The notes under the pieces are model-generated. The model did not search any database and was not told the DNA's origin. It was given only the letters and a program-made list of their open reading frames with translations. From the NCBI RefSeq assembly GCF_001514235.1, contig NZ_KQ948925.1:683469-747468 (forward strand): 64,000 nt of DNA, given 5' to 3'. This DNA comes from Streptomyces caeruleatus. GTDB taxonomy: Bacteria > Actinomycetota > Actinomycetes > Streptomycetales > Streptomycetaceae. This document shows positions 17,481 through 26,382 of this stretch, in pieces (position 1 is the first letter of the stretch; each line of letters begins with the position of its first letter). The position numbers were made by a program, and so were the translations under genes.

Positions 17481-18308
17481 TTCAGCAAGAACGGTCGTGG
17501 AAGAGCGGTCACGGAAGAACTCCAGCAGCACCCGGTTCACTTCGTCGGGCCGCTCCAGATAGCCGTAGTGCCCGCAACCCTCGATCTCCCGGTAGACGGC
17601 GCCCGGGACGGCGTCGGCGACCTCGCGCCCGAGGTGCGGCGGCAGGACGACGTCGTCCGCGAAGCCGACGACCAGACAGGGCACGTCGATCGCCCGGTAC
17701 GCCGCCAGCCGGCCCTCCGGGACCTCCAGGTCCAACTGGGCCCGGGCGCCGGGCCCCTCGGGCTGCGGTGAGAACTCGAAGAGCGCCAGCCAGTCCTGGA
17801 ACCGCCGGTCGTCGCCCAGGGTGGCCGGGGACAGGTTCTGCAGGGCGCGGATCCAGGCGGAGTAGGCGGGCGGCAGCTTCGAACCGCTGTCGTACAGGGC
17901 GCGTTCGGCACGGGTCATCGCGGCGCGCAGCACGTCCGTACGTCCCCGGGTGGCCATCAGCACGCCCTGCCGGACGAGCCGGGGCCGGGCGAGCATCAGC
18001 TCCTGGACGACGTACGCGCCCAGGGAGACGCCGACGAACCGGCACGGCGCGAGGTCGAGGTGCTCGGCCAGACCCGCCGTGTCGGCCACCAGGTCCCCGA
18101 CGGTGAAGCCTTCGGGGCACTCGTCGGTGGGGGGTGTGCCGCGGTTGTCGAAGGTGACGACCCGGTATCCGGCGTCGACCAGGGCCGGCACCTGGTGCAG
18201 GTGCCAGGCCCGGCCCGCGGCGCCCTGGCCCATCACCAGGACCACCGGCTCGCCCTCGCCGGTGTCCTCGTAGTGGAGCCGGATTCCGTTGATGCGCGCG
18301 CTCGGCAT
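17472..18308 (-). CDS. Alpha/beta hydrolase of the siderophore cluster
   Basis: A 278-residue alpha/beta-hydrolase. It has the nucleophile elbow GVSLG, a putative acid in GFADDVVLPP and a His in GCGHYGYLERP. The start at ATG 18308 (MPSARINGIRLHYEDTG) gives the usual family N-terminus. The much longer frame that continues upstream is the wrong frame of the MFS gene. It lies 32 nt after the exporter gene on the same strand. In such a cluster it could be a type II (editing) thioesterase, a releasing enzyme (no TE domain is visible in the NRPS genes) or a siderophore esterase; sequence alone does not decide. Confidence 0.85.
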   Translation of the reverse strand: MPSARINGIRLHYEDTGEGEPVVLVMGQGAAGRAWHLHQVPALVDAGYRVVTFDNRGTPPTDECPEGFTVGDLVADTAGLAEHLDLAPCRFVGVSLGAYVVQELMLARPRLVRQGVLMATRGRTDVLRAAMTRAERALYDSGSKLPPAYSAWIRALQNLSPATLGDDRRFQDWLALFEFSPQPEGPGARAQLDLEVPEGRLAAYRAIDVPCLVVGFADDVVLPPHLGREVADAVPGAVYREIEGCGHYGYLERPDEVNRVLLEFFRDRSSTTVLAELG

Positions 18309-18340
18309 GGTTCTCCGCCCTGTCGTGGGGAGGTTCTGCG

Positions 18341-19636
18341 TCAGTCGGCTGCCGGGGAGGCCTCGGCGGGCGTCTCCCGGTCGTTCCCGTCGGCATCCGG
18401 AGGCCGGCTGAGCGTGGCCTTCCGCAGGGCCGGCATGGCGAGGGCCAGGGCGCCCACGCCCGCCAGACAGACCACTCCGCCGACCACCACGGCCCCGCTC
18501 GACGAGCCGAGCGCCCTGGCCACCAGGCCCGCCTCGACGTTGCCGACGGAGGGGCCGGCCGTGGCCTGGGCCAGCCACAGGCTGCCGACGCGGCCCTGGA
18601 GCCGGTCCGGCGTGTAGTGCTGGAGCAGGGCCCGGCGCAGGATCTCCGAGACGGTGTCCCCGAGTCCGGCCAGGGCGAGGAAGACCAGCGCGAGCCACAG
18701 GTTCGGGCTGAGCCCGAAGCAGGTGATCGCCACGCCCCACACCGCGACCGCGCCGATCAGTGCCCGTCCCGTGTGGTGCACCCTGCCGGTCCAGCCGCTG
18801 GTCAGCGCGCCGAAGAAGGAGCCCACGGCGGGCGCGGTGTAGAGCAGTCCGACGGTGGACGGGCCGCCGCCGAAGTGCTCGGTGCCGAGTTCGGGGAAGA
18901 GGGCGTACGGCATCGCGAAGACCACCGCGCAGACGTCGATCAGCAGCAGTCCGGCCACGACCTGGTTGCCGCGCAGGAACCGCAGCCCCTCCCCCATCGC
19001 CTTCAGCGGGTGCTGCGGCTCGGCCGTGCCCTCGGGAGCGAGCTTGGGCAGGGGGGCGAGGAGGGCGAGCCCCACGACGTAGACGGCCGCGTCGATGGCG
19101 AAGCACCAGGCGACGCCGGGGCCGGCCGCGATGACGCCCGCGAGGGACGGTCCGATCATGCCGCCGAGCTGGGCGGTGAGGGTGGTCAGCGCGCCGGCGG
19201 CGGCCAGTTGCCCGGGGGTGACCAGGGCGGGTGTGGCCGCCATCAGGGCCGGGCCGCCCAGTCCGGCGGTGAAGCCCGCGAGCACGGCCGCCACGAAGAC
19301 GAACCACACCTGCGGGTCGGGCAGCGCGGCGTTCACCGCGAGCCCCGCGATCACCACCGCGGTCGCGGCGCGGGTGACGAGCATGACCTTGCGCCGGTCG
19401 GCCCGGTCGGCGAGCAGGCCGCCCGTGACCAGACCGACCAGCAGCGACAGGCCCAACACCAGGCTCATCAGGCCGACTTGGACCGACGATCCGGTGAGGT
19501 GGTAGATCTGGAGGCTGGCCGCCACCGAGGTGAGATGGGTGCCGACCATGGAGATCGCCTGGGTGGCGAAGATCAGTCTGAAGTCCCTGCTGGAGCGCAA
19601 CGGCGCTACGTCGACGACGACTTCTCCCAGCTTCAC
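18341..19636 (-). CDS. MFS exporter, EntS-like (probable siderophore efflux)
   Basis: A 431-residue major-facilitator protein with about 12 hydrophobic segments and the loop motif GGLLADRADRRKVM after the second and third helices. The N-terminus (PLRSSRDFRLIFATQAISMVGTHLTSVAASLQIYHLTGSS) resembles the enterobactin exporter EntS group. The GTG start at 19636 overlaps the salicylate synthase stop by 4 nt, so the two are co-translated. The likely role is export of the finished siderophore. Confidence 0.88.
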   Translation of the reverse strand: MKLGEVVVDVAPLRSSRDFRLIFATQAISMVGTHLTSVAASLQIYHLTGSSVQVGLMSLVLGLSLLVGLVTGGLLADRADRRKVMLVTRAATAVVIAGLAVNAALPDPQVWFVFVAAVLAGFTAGLGGPALMAATPALVTPGQLAAAGALTTLTAQLGGMIGPSLAGVIAAGPGVAWCFAIDAAVYVVGLALLAPLPKLAPEGTAEPQHPLKAMGEGLRFLRGNQVVAGLLLIDVCAVVFAMPYALFPELGTEHFGGGPSTVGLLYTAPAVGSFFGALTSGWTGRVHHTGRALIGAVAVWGVAITCFGLSPNLWLALVFLALAGLGDTVSEILRRALLQHYTPDRLQGRVGSLWLAQATAGPSVGNVEAGLVARALGSSSGAVVVGGVVCLAGVGALALAMPALRKATLSRPPDADGNDRETPAEASPAAD

Positions 19637-20958
19637 GCGCGCCCCTGCCCCTGTGCCGGGATGATGTACGGGGCGACGCTGCGGAGCTTCTCGCAGGTCT
19701 CCTCCAGTTCGCGGGCCGGGGTCGACCCGGCGAGGATGCCGGCGCCGGCCCGCAGCCAGGTGCGGTCGCCCTCCTCGAAGACGCTGCGCAGGACGAGCGC
19801 CGCGTCGAGGGCACCGTCGCTGCCGGCCCTCAGTACCGCGCCGCTGTAGATGCCGCGTGGCTCCTTCTCCAGCCGGGCGATGCAGTCGTAGGCGGGCGCC
19901 TTGGGGATACCGGAGGCGGTCACGGCGGGGAACACCGCGCGCAGGACGTCCCAGGCGGTGGCGGACTCGGCCAGGAGGCCGTGCACGCTGGAGCCGAGGT
20001 GCTGCACGCTGCCGCGTCGGCGGACGGTCATCAGGTCGCGCACGGAGACCGTGCCCGGCCGGCAGACGGTGGCCATCTCCTCCTCGGCGAGTTTGACCGA
20101 CAGCACGTGTTCGGAGATCTCCTTGGGGTCGGCGAGGAGTTCGGCGCGCAGGCGCTCGTCCTCCTGGTCGCCGAAGCCGCGGGCGCGGGTGCCGGCGAGG
20201 GGCTGGGTGACGACCTCGCCGTCCGCGCCGACCTCGGCGACGGTCTCGGGGCTGAAGCCGGCGACCCGGCGCCCGCCGAGGTCCAACAGGAAGGAACGGG
20301 CGGGGGTGTTGTGCGAGCGGCCGTGGACGTAGGTGGCGACGAAGTCGACCGGGAAGGGCACGTCCACGGTCCGCGAGAGGATGACCTTCTGGAGCTCGGT
20401 CGTCCGTATCTCCTCGATGGCCTGGGCCACCATGTCGGGGTAGCGGCCCTCACCGTCCGCGACCTCGACGGGGCGGGAGGCGGCGGCGCGGTCGGCGGGG
20501 GCGCTGTGGAGTAACCCGGTCAGTGCCTCCAGCGTCTCCTGGTCCGCGCTGCGGATGAGGACGCCGTGCCGACCGAGCCTCACTTCGCTGTGCGGGACGA
20601 TCAGATGGAGCAGTTCGTCGTCGCCTGCCCGGTCGGGGCGGGCGGTGTGGAGATGGGAGAACTCGAACGCCATCCAGCCGTAGGCGTTCCAGCCCTCGGC
20701 GGCCATCCGGCCCAGTTCCTCGTGGACCTGGCGCAGTGGGTGCGGCCCGAGCGGGGCCGCGGACTCCTCGTCGAGCCATCGGCGGCGGACCTCGGAGCGG
20801 TCGACTTGGATCTCGCCGAGCGCCCCGCCGGCGAACCAGAAGTCGCCGTTCTGTTCGTAGATCACGTACTGGTCGAACAAGCCCGACTCCGCCAGCTCTG
20901 CCGCCAACTGGACGGGGTCTCCCGGCAGTTCCGTCTCCGCGCTCCGATAACGCAGCAA
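19633..20958 (-). CDS. Salicylate synthase (MbtI/Irp9 type)
   Basis: Chorismate-utilising enzyme of 441 residues that makes salicylate from chorismate via isochorismate. Family signatures include GFSPETVAEV, PLAGTRARG, the SGIPKAPA stretch, PRGIYSGAV and WLRAGAGI, followed by the C-terminal YIIPA. This pattern is closer to MbtI than to anthranilate or plain isochorismate synthases, and no isochorismatase or DHB dehydrogenase gene is present, so salicylate rather than 2,3-dihydroxybenzoate is expected. The start is TTG at 20958, with GGAGG seven nt upstream. An iron box lies 18 nt upstream of the start. It heads the synthase-exporter-hydrolase operon. Confidence 0.92.
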   Translation of the reverse strand: MLRYRSAETELPGDPVQLAAELAESGLFDQYVIYEQNGDFWFAGGALGEIQVDRSEVRRRWLDEESAAPLGPHPLRQVHEELGRMAAEGWNAYGWMAFEFSHLHTARPDRAGDDELLHLIVPHSEVRLGRHGVLIRSADQETLEALTGLLHSAPADRAAASRPVEVADGEGRYPDMVAQAIEEIRTTELQKVILSRTVDVPFPVDFVATYVHGRSHNTPARSFLLDLGGRRVAGFSPETVAEVGADGEVVTQPLAGTRARGFGDQEDERLRAELLADPKEISEHVLSVKLAEEEMATVCRPGTVSVRDLMTVRRRGSVQHLGSSVHGLLAESATAWDVLRAVFPAVTASGIPKAPAYDCIARLEKEPRGIYSGAVLRAGSDGALDAALVLRSVFEEGDRTWLRAGAGILAGSTPARELEETCEKLRSVAPYIIPAQGQGRA

Positions 20959-20976
20959 GGACCCACCTCCCTGGAC

Positions 20977-20995
20977 TTAGGTTAACCTAACCTAA
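20977..20995 (-). promoter_or_regulatory. Iron box of the salicylate synthase operon
   Basis: TTAGGTTAACCTAACCTAA, a 19-bp DmdR1/DtxR-type operator 18 nt upstream of the TTG start at 20958. With the next box it controls the divergent pair salicylate synthase / salicyl-AMP ligase. Confidence 0.92.
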
Positions 20996-21049
20996 TTCGC
21001 TACGACCCTAGCCTCCCCGGCGCGGTGCCGTCCAGATCGCACCGCAGGC

Positions 21050-21085
21050 TTGACCCCGATACGCGATTAGGTAAGCCTTTCCTAA
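21050..21085 (+). promoter_or_regulatory. Promoter with iron box of the salicyl-AMP ligase operon
   Basis: The box TTAGGTAAGCCTTTCCTAA occupies 21067-21085, 20 nt before the ATG at 21106. A possible -35 (TTGACC, 21050-21055) lies 16 nt before TAAGCC (21072-21077), so the box would cover the -10 region and Fe(II)-repressor would block polymerase directly. The iron box is clear; the -35/-10 assignment is an inference. Confidence 0.85.
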
Positions 21086-21105
21086 ACAGCAGGCGGGAGT
21101 TGAGG

Positions 21106-22734
21106 ATGCTCGACGGTTGGGTGCCCTGGCCGGAGCCGTTGGCCGAGAAGTACCGCGCAGAGGGCTACTGGGAGGGCCGGCCGCTGGACCGGCCGCTGAG
21201 GGACAGCGCCGAGCGGGCGCCCGGGCGGACCGCACTCGTCGACGCCGACGGCAACCGGTGGACGTACGCCGAACTCGATCTGCGCGCCGACCGGATGGCG
21301 GCGGGGCTGCGACGGCTCGGCATCGGGGCCGGCGACCGGGTGGTGGTCCAACTGCCCAACACCGACGCGTTCGTGGTGCTGTTCTTCGCGTTGCTGAGGG
21401 CGGGCGCGATACCGGTGCTCACGCTGCCCGCGCACCGCGAGAGCGAGATCGTGCATGTCGCCGAGGTGTCCGGCGCTACGGCGTACGCGATCCCGGACCT
21501 GCACGACGGCTTCGACCACCGGGTGCTGGCCCGGGCCCTGCGCAAGACGGTGCCCGGAGTCGAGCACGTCCTTGTGGCAGGCGACGCCGCCGAGTTCACC
21601 GCGCTCGCCGGCCTCGACGCCGACCCGGTCCCGCTGCCCGTGCCCGACCCCGGGGACGTGGCCGTCCTGCTGCTGTCCGGCGGCACGACCGGCAAGCCGA
21701 AGCTGATCCCGCGCACCCACGACGACTACGCCTACAACGTCCGCGCGAGCGCCGAGGTCTGCGGCTTCGGCGGCGACACCGTCTATCTGGTGGTGCTGCC
21801 GACCGCGCACAACTTCGCGCTGGCCTGCCCCGGTCTGCTCGGCACGCTGATGGCGGGCGGCACCGTGGTGCTCGCCCCCACGCCGAGCCCCGAGGACGCC
21901 TTCGCGCTGATCGAACGGGAGAAGGTCACCGCAACCGCCGTGGTCCCGCCGATCGCGCTGCTGTGGCTGGACGCGGTGGAGTGGGAGGAGGCCGACCTCT
22001 CCTCGCTGGGCCTGCTCCAGGTCGGCGGCTCCAAGCTGGGTGCCGAGCCCGCCGCCCGGGTCGCACCGGCCCTCGGCTGCACCCTCCAGCAGGTCTTCGG
22101 CATGGCCGAGGGCCTGCTCAACTACACCCGGCTCGACGACCCGGCCGAGCTGGTGATCGGCACCCAGGGCCGCCCGCTGTCCCCCGCCGACGAGGTCCGC
22201 GTGGTCGACGAGGACGATCACGACGTACCGCCGGGCGAGAGCGGCGAGTTGCTCACGCGCGGCCCTTACACCCTGCGCGGCTACTACCGCGCCGCCGAGC
22301 ACAACGCCCGCGCCTTCACCACCGACGGCTACTACCGCACCGGCGACCTGGTCCGGGTCCTGCCCTCGGGGCATCTGGTCGTCGAGGGCCGGGCCAAGGA
22401 CCAGATCAACCGGGGCGGCGACAAGATCTCCGCCGAGGAGCTGGAGAACCACATCCTCGCCCACCCCGGTGTGCACGACGCGGCCGTGGTCGGCATGCCC
22501 GACGAGACGATGGGCGAGCGGACCTGCGCCTACCTCGTAGCGCGCGGGCAGGCCCCGGCGCAGCGGGAGTTGGCGGCGTTCCTCACCGAGCGCGGGGTCG
22601 CCGCGTACAAGCTGCCCGACCGGGTGGAGGTCGTCGAGGCCTTTCCCCGCACCTCGGTAGGCAAGATCGACAAGAAGACGCTCGGCCGGCTGATCGCCGA
22701 ACGCCTGCGCGCGGAGGGCAGTGGTGGCAACTGA
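21106..22734 (+). CDS. Salicyl-AMP ligase (MbtA/YbtE type aryl adenylation enzyme)
   Basis: Stand-alone adenylating enzyme of 542 residues that activates salicylate and loads the aryl carrier protein at the start of NRPS D. The N-terminus [22 protein letters not shown] is typical of DhbE/YbtE/MbtA. The phosphate loop is [17 protein letters not shown], with further motifs YRTGDLVR and [15 protein letters not shown], and the catalytic Lys lies in SVGKIDKK. The ATG at 21106 is preceded by GGGAGTTGAGG. An upstream in-frame start would place the iron box inside the gene and is rejected. The 3' end overlaps the first permease gene. Confidence 0.94.
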   Translation: MLDGWVPWPEPLAEKYRAEGYWEGRPLDRPLRDSAERAPGRTALVDADGNRWTYAELDLRADRMAAGLRRLGIGAGDRVVVQLPNTDAFVVLFFALLRAGAIPVLTLPAHRESEIVHVAEVSGATAYAIPDLHDGFDHRVLARALRKTVPGVEHVLVAGDAAEFTALAGLDADPVPLPVPDPGDVAVLLLSGGTTGKPKLIPRTHDDYAYNVRASAEVCGFGGDTVYLVVLPTAHNFALACPGLLGTLMAGGTVVLAPTPSPEDAFALIEREKVTATAVVPPIALLWLDAVEWEEADLSSLGLLQVGGSKLGAEPAARVAPALGCTLQQVFGMAEGLLNYTRLDDPAELVIGTQGRPLSPADEVRVVDEDDHDVPPGESGELLTRGPYTLRGYYRAAEHNARAFTTDGYYRTGDLVRVLPSGHLVVEGRAKDQINRGGDKISAEELENHILAHPGVHDAAVVGMPDETMGERTCAYLVARGQAPAQRELAAFLTERGVAAYKLPDRVEVVEAFPRTSVGKIDKKTLGRLIAERLRAEGSGGN

Positions 22735-23806
22735 GGCCGGATCGGCGCCTCTTGTACGGACGGACAGGGCGAGAAGGCAGTCCAAGCAGTCCAAGCAGTC
22801 CCCCGGGCGCCGCAACTCGACCCGCACACTGGCCGTGCTCGGTGCCCTGCTCCTGCTGATCACCGCCGCGACGCTCAGCCTCGCGGTCGGCTCGCGTGCC
22901 CTGTCGCCGGGCGTCGTCTGGGACGCCCTGCTGCACGACGACGGCTCGACCGCGGCCTCCGTCGTCTGGGACGTCCGCGTGCCGCGCACCCTGGCGGGCA
23001 TCGCCGCCGGGGCGGCCCTCGGGGTCGCGGGCGCGCTCATCCAGGCCCTCACCCGCAACCCGCTGGCCGACCCGGGGCTGCTCGGCATCAACGCGGGCGC
23101 CGCCACCGGCGTGGTGCTGTCCATCACGGCTCTGGGCATCACGAGCCTGTGGGCGTCGGTGTGGTTCGCCATGCTGGGCGCGGTGGTGGCGGGTCTGCTG
23201 GTGTACTCGCTGGCGTCGGGCGGTCGCGGCGGTGCCACTCCGGAGCGGCTCGCTCTCGGCGGTGCGGTGATCGCGGCCGTGTTCACCGGCATCAGCCAGA
23301 CGCTGATGCTGCTGGACGCCCAGGCGCTGGACCAGCTGCGGTTCTGGAGCGTGGGTTCGCTCGCCCGCGCCGACGACGAGACCCTGACGACGATCACGCC
23401 GTTCGTCGTGGTGGGCCTGGTGCTCGCGCTGGCGCTGGTCCGTCCGCTGAACGCGCTCGCGCTGGGCGACGACGGCGCCCGGGCGCTGGGCGCGCACGTG
23501 GACCGCACCCGCTTCCTGGGCCTCGCGGCCATGATGCTGCTGTGCGGGGCGGCGACCTCGGCCGTCGGGCCGCTGGTGTTCGTCGGCCTCGCCGTCCCGC
23601 ACATCGCCCGCATGATCGCCGGAGCCGACCAGCGCTGGACACTGCCGCTGTCCATGCTCCTCGCCCCCGCCCTGCTGCTCTTCGCCGACGTCCTCGGCCG
23701 GGTCGCCGTACGCCCCGACGAACTCGACGCCGGCGTGGTCACCGCGGTGGTCGGCGCCCCGGTGTTCATCGCCCTGGTCCGCTACCGCAGGGCGGTGACG
23801 GCATGA
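22721..23806 (+). CDS. FecCD-family siderophore ABC permease 1
   Basis: An integral membrane permease of about 361 residues for ferric siderophore import. FecCD hallmarks include [43 protein letters not shown] and the terminal [19 protein letters not shown] codons at 22721 and 22724 are both possible; GGAGGG precedes them. The gene overlaps the end of the ligase gene and is coupled to the next permease by ATGA. The cytoplasmic N-terminus has a short repeat (QSKQSKQS). Confidence 0.93.
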   Translation: MVATEAGSAPLVRTDRARRQSKQSKQSPGRRNSTRTLAVLGALLLLITAATLSLAVGSRALSPGVVWDALLHDDGSTAASVVWDVRVPRTLAGIAAGAALGVAGALIQALTRNPLADPGLLGINAGAATGVVLSITALGITSLWASVWFAMLGAVVAGLLVYSLASGGRGGATPERLALGGAVIAAVFTGISQTLMLLDAQALDQLRFWSVGSLARADDETLTTITPFVVVGLVLALALVRPLNALALGDDGARALGAHVDRTRFLGLAAMMLLCGAATSAVGPLVFVGLAVPHIARMIAGADQRWTLPLSMLLAPALLLFADVLGRVAVRPDELDAGVVTAVVGAPVFIALVRYRRAVTA

Positions 23807-24894
23807 CGCCCCAGGCACCGCCCGAGGCACCGACGCGGGCCACGGCCCGCTCACGCACCCGCTCGCATGTCGTACGAAGCCGCACGCACCGTTTCTCCCT
23901 ACGGGTGGACGTGCGCGCCGTGACCGTCTGCGTCCTGGTGCTGGCCACCACCGCCGGCGTCGGCGTCCTCGCGCTCGGCACCGGCGAGTACGCGATCTCC
24001 CCGGCCGACGTGGTCCGCACCCTGCTGGGCAACGGCAGCCCGCGCACCGACTTCGTGGTCAACGACCTCAGACTGCCCCGTCTGCTGACCGGCATCCTCG
24101 TCGGCGCGGCGCTCGGCCTGAGCGGGGCCCTCTTCCAGAGCCTGACCCGCAATCCGCTGGGCAGCCCCGACATCGTCGGCTTCACCTACGGCTCCGCCAC
24201 CGGGGGCCTGCTGGTGGTGCTGCTCGTCGGCGGCACCGGCGGGCAGATCGCCGTCGGCGCGGTCGGCGGAGGCCTGGCGACCGCCGTCCTCGTCTATCTG
24301 CTGGCGTGGCGGCAGGGCATCCACGGCTACCGGCTCGTCCTGGTCGGCATCGGCGTGAGCGCCCTCCTCCAGGGAGTGAACGCCTACCTCCTCGCCAAGG
24401 CCCGCTTCACCCAGGCCGCCCAGGCGATGGTCTGGCTCAACGGCAGCCTCAACGGCCGGGGTTGGGCGGACGTGCGCCCCGCCGCCCTCGGCCTCCTCGT
24501 CGTCCTCCCCCTGGTCGCGCTCGCCGCGAACCGGCTGAAGATCCTGGAGATGGGCGACGACGTCGCCGGCGGCCTCGGCGTCCCGGTCCAGCGCACCCGG
24601 CTGGTCATCCTGGTCCTGGCCACGGCCGCCTGCGCGGTGGCCACCGCCGCGGCCGGCCCCATCCCCTTCGTGGCCCTCATCGCCCCCCAGCTCTCCCGCC
24701 GCCTCACCCGCTCCCCGGGGCCCAACCTCCTCGCCGCCACCTGCACCGGTGCCCTCCTCGTGGTCACCGCGGACTTCGCGTCCCAGCGCATCCACGAGTC
24801 GGCCCAGCTGCCGGTCGGGGTGGTGACCGCGGTGGTCGGCGGGGTGTACCTGGGCGTGCTGCTGCGCAGGCAGCGGCGGGCGGGGCGGATCTGA
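23803..24894 (+). CDS. FecCD-family siderophore ABC permease 2
   Basis: A 363-residue partner of the preceding permease. It has LRLPRLLTGILVGAALGLSGALFQSLTRNPLGSPDIVGF and AGPIPFVALIAPQLSRRL. The ATG at 23803 overlaps the previous stop by 4 nt. The pair should form the heterodimeric channel of a ferric-siderophore importer. No ATPase or substrate-binding protein follows: the next gene is convergent and its stop is only 2 nt away. Those partners must be encoded elsewhere, perhaps off the left edge. Confidence 0.93.
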   Translation: MTPQAPPEAPTRATARSRTRSHVVRSRTHRFSLRVDVRAVTVCVLVLATTAGVGVLALGTGEYAISPADVVRTLLGNGSPRTDFVVNDLRLPRLLTGILVGAALGLSGALFQSLTRNPLGSPDIVGFTYGSATGGLLVVLLVGGTGGQIAVGAVGGGLATAVLVYLLAWRQGIHGYRLVLVGIGVSALLQGVNAYLLAKARFTQAAQAMVWLNGSLNGRGWADVRPAALGLLVVLPLVALAANRLKILEMGDDVAGGLGVPVQRTRLVILVLATAACAVATAAAGPIPFVALIAPQLSRRLTRSPGPNLLAATCTGALLVVTADFASQRIHESAQLPVGVVTAVVGGVYLGVLLRRQRRAGRI

Positions 24895-24896
24895 GG

Positions 24897-25907
24897 TCAG
24901 TGACCGTGACCGGGCTCGCCCTCGTGCTCCGCTGAGGACGAGCCCGAAGGCGCGCCAGCGGGCACGTCCGAAGGCGCCTCCCCCGGGCCCGTCGCCGCCC
25001 CCGCCCGGACCGTGAACGCGGCGGTGTGCACCTTCCCTTCGTGCTTGAAGTCGAGGAACAGCCGGTACGTGCCGGTGCTCGGTGCCGTCGCCGTGAACGA
25101 GATCTCCGGGCCGGGCTCGGTCGTGCCGTCGCCGGGTTCGCCGTTCGGGTGGACGTGGAGGTAGGCGAGGTCGCCGGAGCGCAGGGCGACGAGGTGGCCG
25201 TAGGCGCCGAGGTAGGGCTGGAGGTTGGTCACGGGGTGGCCGTCGCGGGAGACCTTGAGCTTCAGTTCGGTCTCCTTGCCGGGGCGCAGGCCGCCGTCCA
25301 GCCGGACGTCGTAGCCGTCGACGTCGGCGGTGCTGTTCGGGGCGGGCAGCCGCTGCGGCTCGTAGGTGCCGGAGGCCGCCAGGTCGGCGCCGAGGGTGAG
25401 GTTCTCGGCGTCCTTCGCGGCCGGGGTGAAGTCGGCGAAGACGCGGTAGCCGCCCGCGCGGGGCAGGTCCACGGGGATGCTCCAGGTGCCGTCGGCAGCA
25501 CGGGTGGGGTGCAGGTGACGGTAGGTGCCGAGGTCGCGGGAGGCCACGATGAGGTGGAGTTCCTTGTCGTGCTCGCGCCGGTAGGCGGTGACGGCGCGGC
25601 CGTCGTCGTCGCGGATGACGAAGCTCAGGCCGGTGCGCTCGCCCGCCGTGACGCTCCGGGTGCGCAGGTCGAGGGTGTAGCCGCCCTCGGAGATCTGCAG
25701 TCCGCCGGCCGGTTCGGTCTCGTGCCCGCCGTGTCCGTCCTGTCCGCCGTCTTCGTTCGGCGCCTGTGACGCCTCGCCGTGGCTCTCGTGACGGGCGGGC
25801 GCGGGGTCCTCGACGACGGGGTCGACAGCCTCACCCACGCCGTAGGCGGTGCCGAAGGTCGCGGCCAGTGCGGCGGCGAACGCGGTGATCCTCAGTCCGG
25901 CATGCAT
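24897..25907 (-). CDS. Secreted His-rich protein, probable copper-handling
   Basis: A 336-residue exported protein with a signal peptide (about residues 1-27, MHAGLRITAFAAALAATFG...). A His/Asp/Glu-rich segment follows (HESHGEASQ ... GGQDGHGGHETE), and the C-terminus is His-rich (AEHEGEPGHGH). The middle holds two beta-sandwich-like repeats with HLIVASRDLGTYRHLHP and HLVALRSGDLAYLHVHP, whose clustered His residues could bind metal. ATG 25907 has GGAG upstream. It is transcribed divergently from copZ-copA behind a CsoR-like palindrome, so a role in periplasmic or extracellular copper binding is likely. The exact function is unknown. Confidence 0.75.
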   Translation of the reverse strand: MHAGLRITAFAAALAATFGTAYGVGEAVDPVVEDPAPARHESHGEASQAPNEDGGQDGHGGHETEPAGGLQISEGGYTLDLRTRSVTAGERTGLSFVIRDDDGRAVTAYRREHDKELHLIVASRDLGTYRHLHPTRAADGTWSIPVDLPRAGGYRVFADFTPAAKDAENLTLGADLAASGTYEPQRLPAPNSTADVDGYDVRLDGGLRPGKETELKLKVSRDGHPVTNLQPYLGAYGHLVALRSGDLAYLHVHPNGEPGDGTTEPGPEISFTATAPSTGTYRLFLDFKHEGKVHTAAFTVRAGAATGPGEAPSDVPAGAPSGSSSAEHEGEPGHGH

Positions 25908-25956
25908 GGCGGTCTCCTGCGGGTCGGTCACTCGATACGATCCTTCACTGCACTTC

Positions 25957-25984
25957 ACCATACCCCTGGGGGGTATGAAGTCAA
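25957..25984 (-). promoter_or_regulatory. Copper-type promoter/operator of the His-rich protein gene
   Basis: Read on the minus strand: TTGACT (25984-25979), a 16-bp spacer, then TATGGT (25962-25957). The palindrome CATACCCCTGGGGGGTATG (25959-25977), a CsoR-like site, fills the spacer. Confidence 0.65.
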
Positions 25985-25996
25985 CCCGGCTAGCAC

Positions 25997-26025
25997 TTGC
26001 CTCGCCTACCCCCTGGGGGTATACA
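25997..26025 (+). promoter_or_regulatory. Copper-type promoter/operator of copZ-copA
   Basis: TTGCCT (25997-26002), a 17-bp spacer and TATACA (26020-26025). The perfect palindrome TACCCCCTGGGGGTA (26007-26021) lies between the hexamers and resembles CsoR operators of actinobacteria. It mirrors the divergent promoter. Confidence 0.68.
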
Positions 26026-26039
26026 TGGACATCGGCAAG

Positions 26040-26058
26040 GATACCCCTACCCCGTATC
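26040..26058 (+). promoter_or_regulatory. Third CsoR-like palindrome, in the copZ leader
   Basis: GATACCCCTACCCCGTATC, an imperfect palindrome 36 nt before the copZ ATG. It shares GATACCCC/GTATC arms with the two promoter sites and may give extra repression. Confidence 0.5.
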
Positions 26059-26094
26059 CTGGTCGACCGCGGCCCCACCCCTCAGGAGGAACCC

Positions 26095-26310
26095 ATGTCC
26101 ATCACCACCTACGCCGTCTCCGGCATGAGCTGCGGCCACTGCAAGGCCACCCTCACCAGGGCGATCGGCGAGCTGGACGGCGTCACCGAGGTCGGCGTCG
26201 ACCTCGCGACCGGCCAGGTCACCGTCACCAGCGCCGCCGAGCCCGACGACGCCCTGATCGCCGAGGTCGTCGACGACGCCGGCTACGAGCTGACCGGCCG
26301 CGCCGCCTGA
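26095..26310 (+). CDS. copZ: Copper chaperone CopZ-like (HMA domain)
   Basis: A 71-residue single heavy-metal-associated domain with the Cu(I)-binding motif MSCGHC near the N-terminus. It would deliver Cu(I) to the ATPase encoded 72 nt downstream. ATG 26095 is preceded by AGGAGGA. Confidence 0.95.
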   Translation: MSITTYAVSGMSCGHCKATLTRAIGELDGVTEVGVDLATGQVTVTSAAEPDDALIAEVVDDAGYELTGRAA

Positions 26311-26382
26311 CCCGCACCCCGCCCCGCCCCGCAGGAGCCCGGCCGCGACCGGCTCCGCCCGCACCCCGCACCAGGAGCAGCG

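Noticed and set aside
17472..19814. A single 780-residue protein joining the hydrolase to upstream sequence
   Set aside because: The N-terminal 500 residues are Arg/Pro-rich out-of-frame MFS sequence; the true hydrolase start is the ATG at 18308.
21082..23769. 895-codon frame antisense to the ligase and permease
   Set aside because: Composition typical of GC-rich antisense frames; it covers two well-supported genes and an iron-box promoter.
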